NCBI GenBank assembly: GCA_964030475.1 | Contig: CAXIPT010000002.1 | Location: 4,534,669-4,598,668, forward strand | DNA length: 64,000 nucleotides | Direction: 5' to 3' | From: Tethya wilhelma | Lineage: Eukaryota; Porifera; Demospongiae; Tethyida; Tethyidae | Part shown: positions 48,676 to 58,329 of the stretch, piece by piece | Position numbering within the stretch: the first letter of the stretch is position 1 | Layout: the number at the start of each line of letters is the position of its first letter | Program-made: the position numbers and the translations under genes | Notes under the pieces: model-generated | What the model saw: the letters and a program-made list of their open reading frames with translations, nothing else | What the model was told of the DNA's origin: nothing | Database searches by the model: none

Positions 48676-48898
48676 TTATTTTTGTGCCTACTTTTGCTAC
48701 TACTAAACCATTCTTTTCGTTTTTGTTTGAGGTGTACAATGTCATGTCACGTGTAATAACAATAATATAATATTAATATTAGGTATTTCCCTTTCAATTA
48801 GCAAACATTACTTATACAAAACACAGAGGTGTGTATGTGCACATACAAGAACTCATTAAGATGGCAAGGGAGGCAAATATGTAATAGTGACTGGAAGA
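48676..48898. other. Spacer after gene E
   Basis: AT-rich, with no gene seen. Confidence 0.5.
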
Positions 48899-49241
48899 AA
48901 TGAACAAGCAATATTCAGCTGAAAGACGGCACAGTGAGCAACTAATCCAAACACTAGAGACTCAAATTTCACAGGCATCTCAAAGTTCGTCAGCATCAGG
49001 TCAAAACCTTGAGAGACAATTCTCACATGGTTCACGCACTTCAATGACCTCTCAGATGTCTCAAGTCTCCCTGGGATCCATTGATGAGGGAGNACTAAGA
49101 GAAAAGAATATTGAACTAAGTCTTGGGTGTGACCTTAAAATTGAACAAATGAAAAATAAACTGTTGGTAAAGGAGAAAGAGTTTGCAGAAGAAAAGTTGG
49201 AATATGAACGTCAAAAGTTTCAAGAAAGAGAAGCCAAGTAA
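48899..49241 (+). pseudogene. Chimeric C-terminal fragments of C-type and A/D-type genes across an assembly N
   Basis: 48899-49091 repeats the serine-rich C-terminal tail of gene C almost unchanged. After the N at 49093 the frame continues as an A/D-type coiled-coil end (KEFAEEKLEYERQKF) to a stop at 49241. Neither has an N-terminal CARD. A further shred of the A/D tail lies near 49445. This is either a recombinant remnant or two contigs joined wrongly. Confidence 0.7.
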
Positions 49242-50440
49242 TTTCTAACCCCAACTTTTCCTCCCCTTTGGAGTTTATATACGATTGGCAGGGAGACACC
49301 ATAACCCAGCACTACTTCTGTAGACACCTCTACTTTCACTACAAGCAACATGTAGGCTGCATACACTCACTATAGGAATTCAGTTATTAGAGAAATAGTT
49401 GTCTTTTCTCTGGTAAATATTGATCATTAATGTCATTTTAAAGTCGGAATATGAACGAAAAAAGCATTTGAATCAGTATATCCAACTCCCCACGATGGTT
49501 TCAAGAATTTTTTTGGTACTTTTGTTCATAATAACTTATTTTTTGTCAATGTTTACCCAAAACTTCTATAATAATTGGTGTACATTTCTCATTATCTAGG
49601 GACAGACAAGCTGTGGTGTGGTAAAAAAACATTAAAATTTTGTAGGATCAGTTTGAGCATGCGCTGGATTTCTCAAGACGAAAAATAAAATGAAATGAAA
49701 AATAAAACTAGGATTAAGTTTAGGGGCTCTTCACTTTTTGTGAATGATGATTTCTCTCTCTTCCACATGTTGCTTTTTATATACAACTATTATTATGTAT
49801 CCCAGTCTGTGACCGTCTCTCCAACCCAACAGCCCAAACTACTCTCAGCTGCTGACAATGTGTTTTGTAAAAGCAAGACAGTGCACAAAACTTTGAAAAT
49901 TGGGGCTATGAGTAGAGAAGTACACACTACAAAACGGTATGCGCGAAAATCGCGTAATTAGTTTGACGGGATTTCCCCTCTTTTCACGTGTCTTACCCGC
50001 GCTGATCTTTATAATAGCCTAGCAAGCCTTTGAACATGAATCTATGAAACAGCTGTTGTGAAGTTGTCCTTGCATCATGCAAACACCATGTTTAGTTTGA
50101 CCATGCATGTGTAAAGCTCATGGATAGAATGTGTAAACATAGATAATTAGCACTACTAGTGTTAATATCTATTGTGTAAAGCTCGTGGTTAGAATGTATA
50201 AAGCTCACGGTTAGAATGTGTAAAGCTCATGGTTAAGGTGGCCTGACTTTGACGTACAATGATATTTTATGATATTTAATATCGATTTTCTGTGATAATT
50301 AATCAAACCCCATTTTGCGAGATCATCATGGCAAAGTATCNATTGCCAGTTACATCACAGATCTGTGATAACCTGATACATGTAAATTATAATTGTATGT
50401 GTCTGTAATACTTCACATCCATCCTTCTTTCTGAAAACAG
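49242..50440. other. Spacer with a fourth kappaB/E-box module and a truncated gene start
   Basis: GGGATTTCCC (49968-49977) plus CACGTG (49985-49990) precede a stretch at 50236-50340 that matches the pseudogene leader at 40081-40170, including the ATG (50328). The copy is cut by an N at 50341. The text AAAGCTCATGGTTAGAATGT is repeated several times at 50110-50235. Confidence 0.6.
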
Positions 50441-53400
50441 ATTGTGAGTATTGGCTGGAAAATGATGAAGACATTAGCATTGATGTTGGTGTCTCAACAT
50501 TGCCACCTCAAGATATCTCTATGGACGATACAGTGGAAGATAATGACAATCACATTATTGTGGACTGGATCTTGTTTTTGGTGTCACTCTTTCAGTCTCG
50601 GTTTTCAATCACTAACAATGCGGCATCCTGGTTACTTCTGTTTATTCATTCTCTTCTAAGTATTCTGGGAAAGTTCTCAGATAAAATCAAGGCAATTGCT
50701 GAATCCCTCCCACGTTCTCTGTATGGACTTAATCAACAACTGAACACATTACATCAAAATCACCCTGATTCTTTTCAGAAACGAGTTGTATGTAAACGGT
50801 GCTGTGCGACATACACACTAGATGAAAGTATTCGTATAAAACAATGTCCATTCAAGCCATCAGCAAGAGCACGAAAGTGTAATGAATAATTGGTTAAGAA
50901 AGTTGTGAGTGTTAATGGAGTCACTAACATGTATCCTTTTAGGGTGTTTTGTTATACCTTCTTGACTACAAGTCTACAAGCTTTACTTCTACGTCCTGGT
51001 TTTGTTGAGCAGTGTGAATTAACTCGTGGACAGTATTGTGACTGCACCAAATTTTCAGATGTTTATGATGGTAACATTTGGCATGAATTTCTGCAAGTTG
51101 GTGGAGTACCCTTTCTTGATTCTCCCTTCAATTATGGATTGCTACTCAACATTGATTGGTTTGAGCCATTTGAAAATATAACATATTCCGTTGGAGTGAT
51201 GTTTTTGGCAGTACTGAATTTACCCCGTTCTGTACGGTTCAAGAGAGAAAATATTATCCTTTATGGTCTTATTCCTGGACGCTAATTTTTATCTGACGCA
51301 CCCTTTTGGGACTTATAAAAATTTTTGCAAGGTCATCTCTAGGAAAAGGTCGTCACAATTAAATAGGTTTAGAGCTTGAAATTTGACTGTTTTACTTGTA
51401 CCTTAGATAATATAGACACGTTATCTATGCTTGTACTTAGTCACACAGTTTGCAGAACTGAGTGTCCATCTGCAGATAAAAAAACAAAGGTAGAGAGCAA
51501 CAGATTCTGCTCAACTCAGTGCTAGCTAGCTATAGCTATAGTCTCAGTGACTTTCACCGTGATTGCCCATTGGCATTGCTGTCATGATGGCCTTTTGTGT
51601 CTGCTTTGATTTTCTACATAATCAGTCAAGAAGTCGACATAGCTGAGTACATGCAGCAGCAGTGATCCAATGCTTGAATGTGGCATGCTGGCTAGCGACT
51701 CTGACTGCACTGCAAGTTGTGAAGTCAAAGGCTTGAGAGTCAGATGATAAGCCTGAAATAACTCAGTTTTCTGTAATTATACATACTTTACTAGTTTCAG
51801 AAGTCTGCATTGATCAGTAGCCTAGTAGGCTGAATAAGGCATGCAGCTCAGTAAGTTGACACCATATTTATAATTTATCAATATTATGGTAATAGAATCA
51901 TGTATGCATCAAGTTGGATTGTATACAGTGGCTGTGTCTGTGGAGATTGAACTTCTGCAGAGGCTTTTGATCACTTCTCACAATCTGATTGAGTAGAACA
52001 ATACTTAATGAGTTTATTTCACTTGCTTTCATAGGCAGTCTGTATATGCAATCTTTCTCATCTTAATTCTCCCTTCCAGTCTCCTCTTGCCAATGGCCTC
52101 CAGGTGGTGGATCTCACTCAGGCCCCTCTGGCTCACACTCATGAGGAGACAACTTGAAGAAATCGGAGTTTGAGTAGCAAACTGATAGTCAAGCTTGTGT
52201 ATACACTCCACACGACGACCTTTACCAGCGTGTTGACTTCGTGAAAAAATTTCTAAGTCCCGAAAGGGTGCGTCAGATAAAAATTAGCTTCCTGGACCTT
52301 CTGAGCCATCATTAACTATCAATTCTTTCCTTGCGCCACTTGTGTCAGATCTGCTTGAATTGTGGAAGGGAGTACAACTCTCTATTCCTGGCCATGGTTC
52401 AAAAATGGTAAGGTGTGCTTTAATTGGAGTGTCTTGTGACTTACCAGCGACTTGTGGGTTTTTGAGCTATGCAGCTACGCTTGGCTGCAGTAAATGTTAC
52501 CATCGCTTCTTTGATGGAAGTGGGATTGCCGACTATGGTGGTAACTTTGATCGGAGTTTATGGAAGCCAAGGACAAATAACCAGCATCATGCTGATGTAA
52601 GCAAAATATTGAAATGCACCACACTTACAGCAAAAAATGCTGCTGAAATGAAGTATGGATGTAGGTACTCTGTTTTGCTGGACCTTCCCTATTTTGATCC
52701 AGTTCGTATGTTGCTCGTTGACCCCATGCATAATTTGTTCATGGGGTCTGCAAAGACTTTTATGTTAGATATACTGATCGAACGGAATGTTCTAAGTAAG
52801 TCAGCACTATACAAGATTAAAGAACAACTAGCTAAAGCTATTGTTCCAGTAGGTCTTGGACGTTTGCCTGTCACTATTAATGTGAATACCTTTTTAACAG
52901 CCAATGGAAGAGTTGGGTACTTTATTTCTCAGTTTATTGTCTTCACGATCTTATTCCAAAGCAACAACTTGAGTGTTGGAGGCATTTTGTTTTGGCATGC
53001 AGTCGACTCTGTAAGTATTCTGTAACAAATGAAGATCTAATGATTGCCGATACACTCTTAGTTCGCTTTTGTAGACGAGTTAAACAAATATATGGATGTG
53101 AAGCTCTTACCCCCAACATGCACATGCACTGTCATATTGTGAGCTGTATCAGGGATTTTGGGCCACTGCACTCGTTTTGGCTCTTTCCTTTTGAGAGGTA
53201 TAATGGGGTGCTTGGAAGCCAACCTACTAATAACCGTTCGATCGAAATGCAGTTAATGCGCCGCTTTTCAAAGGACAACACTATTTTAGCACTTGGAGCT
53301 ACAGCTAGAACTTGGCCAATGTCTGAAATCTTCAAAGAACTGCTACCCGATTCTACACTCACTGATGAACCACAAATGGCACACCACTCTAGTGGCCATG

Positions 53401-53957
53401 CTGGAATTAAATTAGGATCAAAATATGTCTTGTCAACTCTAAGCTGTGATCTAGTTGATGCTTTGAGGAACTTGTACTTGAAACTTCATAATGATTATTC
53501 TCATGAGATCCTAAGTGGGCAGATTTCTATTTCAACAGTATTTCGGCGCTATCGAAGTGTTACTAAGGAAGGAAAGACAATCAATTCAACCATTCATGAA
53601 CATGGTAAACAGTCGCTTGTCCTTGCTAACCCTGTTTTTCCTTTCACTACTAGTGATCCTTCAGAGTTCACTGGGCAACTTAGACCAGCACAAGTGCACT
53701 ACTACCTTGAGCATTCTCTGCGCTTGCCCAACTCTAATCTGATCACTCATATCCTTGCTCGTGTTTCGTGGCCCATGGTTCACCCTCAACGATTTGCGTA
53801 TGGTAAACCAGTTGAAGTGTGGTGCAACAATCTGTATGAACCCACTAGTGTCAACTCATTTATTCCTGTGAGTGAAATTGTAAATAGAGTCATTTACAGT
53901 GTAGATAAACTAGCTGAAGAGAATGTTTTAATTGTGATACCTGTTATTGATCAGTGA
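50441..53957 (+). pseudogene. CACTA/EnSpm-type transposase (Tnp2 family), decayed
   Basis: Open frames at 50441-51280 and 52298-53957 together resemble a Tnp2-family transposase. The marks are a CKRCCATYTLDE zinc-binding-like segment, CDLPATCGFLSYAATLGCSKC, and VDPMHNLFMGSAK. A C-terminal LTPNMHMHCH / FWLFPFERYNGVLGS region is typical of the associated DUF4218-like part. Three lesions mark it as dead: an in-frame TAA at 50887-50889, a 1,008-bp insertion at 51281, and a one-base deletion near 52900 that shifts the frame. An upstream exon may exist before the acceptor at 50440. A CACTA terminus was not identified. Confidence 0.8.
51281..52288. mobile_element. Non-autonomous TIR element nested in the CACTA transposase
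   Basis: Left end GCTAATTTTTATCTGACGCA and the inverted right end match at 34 of 35 bases before diverging. A perfect 9-bp target duplication TTCCTGGAC flanks it (51272-51280 and 52289-52297). Removing the element and one duplicate restores the transposase frame at the Ile-Pro-Gly-Pro junction. A nine-base duplication is typical of Mutator-like elements. No coding capacity is seen. Confidence 0.9.
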
Positions 53958-53986
53958 CTATGTGAAAATAGTAATAAATAATTATA

Positions 53987-54337
53987 ACAGAATCCAGATA
54001 AGATCCGGAAAATTTTTTTTCCGGATTCTGAGTTTTAGAACACTTTTCAAGGCTTAGATCTAAGCCTCTTTGATTAGACCGAGCTTAGGCCTAAGCTTAG
54101 ACCTAATCTTGAAGCTTAGGCCTAAGCTTAGACCTAATCATGAAGCTTAGGTCTAAGCTTAGACCTAATCATTGAAGCTTAGGCCTAAGCTTAGACCTGT
54201 TTAGGCCTAATCATGAAGCTTAGATCTAAGCTTAGACCAGCTTAGGCCTAATCAAGTGGCTTAGATCTAATTTTTTTAAACTCTTTGAAATTTCAGAATC
54301 TGGAAAAAAATTTTTCCAGATCTTATCTGGATCCTGT
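53987..54337. mobile_element. Short TIR element with an internal palindromic tandem array
   Basis: Ends AACAGAATCCAGATAAGATC (left) and GATCTTATCTGGATCCTGTT (right) are inverted repeats of about 33 bp, with TTAT on both outer sides. Inside, about five units of 28-41 bp each carry AAGCTTAGGCCTAAGCTT, a perfect 18-bp palindrome, or a variant, followed by AGACCTAATC. It begins 30 bp after the transposase stop, so it may be a MITE or the subterminal repeat region of the CACTA element. Confidence 0.75.
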
Positions 54338-55170
54338 TTTATCATTATGATCATTATGAAAGTGAAAAATAATATCAATGATTGATACATGCATGCATAT
54401 TATATTATTTATTTAGAATCAACAGATCACACATACGATAATTAATAGGATATTGAGTGCTGTAAGCTATATAATACAAAATTTATTATGGTAAACGTGT
54501 TTCAGGATTCAAAATGAATTAATAAGAGTACAATGTCATGATATTTACTTCACACTGAAATTCTGAGAAAACTTCATATATTATTGGCATTTCTGGTTCA
54601 ATATGAAACATCGTATTTCATGGTTGTGAAAACATAATCAGTACATCACATTTACTTTACGGAAACTTTGTGGAAACTTGATGTAAACTGGTATTTCTTA
54701 TTTAATATGAAATACCATGTTTTGTTGCTGTTTCCTGGAGTTGAAACATCATGGAAATTTGATGAATCCTGTAATAAAGGAAACTCCACCAGAAATATCA
54801 TTTTTCATTTCCAATAAAATTGAATGGAAATGTCATAGTCATGTTTCCTATGAGGTTTTCTACATGTAAACGTATAGGAAATTTGAATTTTTTCCCTGTG
54901 TTTAGCAATGGTTTTAGGCCATGTTTTAGGGCTCATTAGAAAGAGAAAGAGCTAAATAGTAGCTTCAGAAGCCTTTTAGAGCTAAGCGCTCAGTTTTTGC
55001 AGTTATTCACGCCAATATTTGTATTGCGCTAATGGGCCATCCGTGCCATTCCTATGGGAATACAAGCTATAATATTCATGCTGATATATAGAGTACAAGT
55101 AACTACTGTATATATACACACAAAATCGAGCTCAAATGTGATTCATAGAATTATGAAAAAATGAGAACAA
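54338..55170. other. AT-rich spacer
   Basis: No gene or structured repeat recognised beyond short runs. Confidence 0.5.
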
Positions 55171-55431
55171 ACAAGTAAAAAAAACATTGGAAATGTAATG
55201 AGACATAGAAAAGTCCAAATCGTAAAAAGAAAGCAAACAAGATGGAATGGTTGTTTGAGTGTGTAAAGAATTGTTCCTATGGGCAACATGAGGGACTCAA
55301 CATTGGAAGTACTACATGCAGCCCACACAAGAAGAATTCTGCACACACTCAAACAGCCATTCCATCCTGTTTGCTTTCTTTTTACGATTTGGACATTTCT
55401 ACATTTCCAATGTTTTTTTTTTTACTTGTAA
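55171..55431. repeat. Foldback element (about 100-bp arms)
   Basis: 55171-55275 and 55330-55431 are near-perfect inverted repeats. For example CCAAATCGTAAAAAGAAAGC on the left faces GCTTTCTTTTTACGATTTGG on the right. A single diverged arm plus loop recurs at about 56876-57045. Confidence 0.82.
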
Positions 55432-55707
55432 ACAATGGAATATGCATGCTGATATCTAAGTGCAGAGTTAATTTTTATGTCTAAAATTGTGAGTTAAACA
55501 GAATTATATAAATGAATTAACACAATACTACAGCCATTAGACACAATAAATACCTACCATAAGCAACTGCAATCATTCGAGTGAAATCTGGGGAAGAAGC
55601 ATGTCGATAGTATGCTCTGGAAATCTTGAATTGATGGGCCTGAGTAGGTTCTTACTTCTTCTGAAGAATCTCGTCTTTCCATTCTTGGTATGCATGCTGA
55701 TATAATA

Positions 55708-56254
55708 ATTATGCAATAGGTGAGCCATTTCGTACCCAAACACCATTTTCATCTGCTCTAACATCTGCTGGATCATCAAGTTTGTGCAGGTCAACAATGA
55801 ATGATACATTACGGCAAACATGAACAGACTGTTTTGAGCAAATAGTAGAGGATGGCACCGAGTCTGTGAGGAGTACGCTGGCAAGAGTGTCTAATGAATA
55901 GTGCTCGTTAGATTTATTCCCTGGTAGTTCATCATCTCCATTGTACAAGAAAGGGTTACTGTTAGTATAGAATGAATGACCACAAAATCAAACTTAGCAT
56001 AATTTAAACTAGCTTTGCTCTCTGCCCACAAGAATAGGTATAATTAAGCCAGGGCCCGGAGCAATCACATAAATGGGCTAAGTATACCTGTCATTCTCAG
56101 CTTCAGCCTGGTCGTCACTGCTGAGGTCTGAGTCTCCGGCGAGCATCTTTTCTTCACTCTCACTGTTGAGTTTTGAGGAGGCGAGCAGCTTCTTCAGGTG
56201 AGAAGTTGAAGTAGCAGACTCATCTTCACTCTCACTCTCCTCATGATAAATGAC
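55708..56254 (-). CDS. Unrecognised protein fragment, two exons
   Basis: On the minus strand, exon 56254-56097 encodes an acidic Ser/Glu-rich stretch (EESESEDESATSTSHLKKLL). It joins in phase to an exon from about 55960 encoding SFIVDLHKLDDPADVRADEN-type sequence, ending in TAA near 55708. The splice junctions (donor GTATAC, acceptor ending ACAG) look real. I recall similar DDP/ADENGVW sequence beside transposase-derived genes but cannot name a family. No start exon is found, so it may be a remnant. Confidence 0.35.
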
Positions 56255-57049
56255 ACTGCATCAGAAAAAAAAAAACAAAAATCTCTGTGGCTATCACTCC
56301 AGCTCCGTGAACTAAAGCTGGTACCGGATCTTTGTAGTTACGGAATAAATCCGGATACTATACGTACATTATACAAATAATTTTGCATTACAAAAGCAAT
56401 GGGTAACTTTAAACATTGAAGTTAAAATAGATCGGTTTCATACTTGAGAACCAAATTCAGATAATTGGAAGGGAGAACTGATTTGCTGTGCTGAATTCAC
56501 ATAACTGAATAAAGAGAAAACAGGGTTGTTGATAAGTGAAAAGCTGAATTCATATAACTGGATAAGAGAAAACAGGGTTTTTGATCAGCGAAAAGCTGAA
56601 TTCATGTAACTAAAATTGGGAATTCAACTTGGCCCCTTTTGTATACTGATTAGTAAGCTTATAGGTCAAAGAGAACACCAAATAAAAATTCATTTTTAGT
56701 GGCAGCTGTCTTGCTCATAAATATTTGCTGTAGTTTGTTGCACAGCATAGCAACTGTCCTTCGTGTTAGCAACTATAAGTAAAACACAGTGCACGGTACT
56801 GGGAGCAATCATAACCGTTTAGAGTCTCAGAAAGATCAATCACGTGACTAATGGGCGGGGCGCGTGTGCACGTGGTACACATTGCAGAACATGGCAACAT
56901 GAGGAACTCAACATGGGAAGAGAGTGCTACATGCAGCCCACACAGGAATGATTCTGTACACACTCAAACAGCCATTCCATCTTGTTTGCTTTCTTTTTAC
57001 GATTTGGCCATTCCTATGTCTCATTACATTTCCAATGTTTATTTCACTT

Positions 57050-57828
57050 GTTATGTTCAAGCTCGAATGATCTTCCTTACATGTAGAAATTGTTTAGAAG
57101 GTCACCACACCAGAGGATACTATCCCAACATGAGCAAAACCAAGCAGAGCACATGTCAGCCTTGAAAGCTAACAAGAAATTGATTCAAGACAAATTAACC
57201 AGTGCTACAGGGAAAGCAATCTTGTTAAGAGACCTTACGAACATCTCCACAAGAATAAAAATAGGAGATCCAGAAATGACTTGAAAACATGTGTCCAAAC
57301 CCTTCAAGACGAGTATGCTTTAAAGTTTTTCCTGTACACTTGTGTCTAAACTGTAATTCTTATGTGCAGGCTAATGTGAGGTTGTGTATGCGTCTATTGT
57401 TGATTATTGGATTCTTTGTCGGTGCATCAGTTGATGTGTTAACTAAGGAATATTTTTCCAAGACCCAGAAAGGAAATCCATATTTGCAGCTTATCCCGAA
57501 TTAGTATGCGTTGATGCTACATACAAGTTGCTTTGAATTAAGATTTACTGTGTACGTGATGCTAGTTGAAGATGGTAATGGCTTAAGTGAAGTCATAGCT
57601 GTTTATATGCTTCTTGAAGAAACTGCCGAGTCAATATCTGCAGTGGTGAAAGTGTTTAAAAAACACAACACTGAATGGAAGAAGGTGTGTGTACTGATGG
57701 CCGACAAAGATATGACAGAAAGAAATGTGTTTGCCACTGCTCTTCCTCAAGCAAAGTTGCTAATCTGCCTTTATCACACATTAGTTGTAAGGGTATATCT
57801 CATCTGGCTAGCAGTCCCTCTCACTTGA
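57050..57828 (+). pseudogene. MULE-type transposase relic
   Basis: Three broken frames carry pieces of a Mutator-like (MULE) transposase core: ANKKLIQDKLTSATGKAI (near 57165), VDVLTKEYFSKTQKGNPYLQ (near 57430) and VMLVEDGNGLSE through VLMADKDMTERNVFATALPQ (57550-57760). Stops and frame changes separate them. It ends just before the N at 57841. It may be related to the source of the 9-bp-duplication element at 51281. Confidence 0.65.
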
Positions 57829-57841
57829 ACTACTACAACAN

Positions 57842-57875
57842 AAGTCATCAAAGTTCAAGACCCCACTGATGAGGA

Positions 57876-57930
<55 letters not shown>

Positions 57931-58087
57931 ATCAAATGCAGTTTACAAACTTGCTAGCTCAACAAATATGTACATATATTGTCATGTGATTGTCATGTGA
58001 CTCCCTCCCTCCCACAGGCCTGGTGATCGTACAGCTGTGCTGAGTCGTCCAAAGAAGACTGGCAATTTCTTTGCAGCTCTCAATTGA
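57842..58087 (+). CDS. RACGAP1: RACGAP1-like, C-terminal exons only
   Basis: Exon 57842-57876 (truncated on the left by the N at 57841) joins exon 58018-58087 in phase 2 and gives KFKTPLMRR, then a tail ending TGNFFAALN. The human RACGAP1 C-terminus ends in a GNFFASP-type motif, so this looks like the 3' end of the gene whose first exons are at 37848-38560. AATAAA lies near 58213. The intron contains (GA)n at 57880-57928 directly after the donor. Short match, moderate confidence. Confidence 0.5.
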
Positions 58088-58329
58088 ATGCTCGCCACCA
58101 TGCAGTATATATAACTCTATACATATACTAGCACATCAGTAGTTGAGTATTGTCTCTATACACAGTATTTACATGGACAGTAGTTTTTTTGAACATGTTT
58201 GTTTTTGGTTTTCAATAAAAATAATTATTTTACCACAAGCTATTCATTTCCTTTAATTAGAAGTAATTACGGTATAATTTACGGAAATCTTGATAGTACA
58301 GTAAGAGGAAAAAGGCGTGTAACTTTATC

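Noticed and set aside
55573..55884. 103-codon minus-strand frame over the unrecognised fragment
   Set aside because: It is out of frame with the exon pair supported by splice sites and shows no domain.
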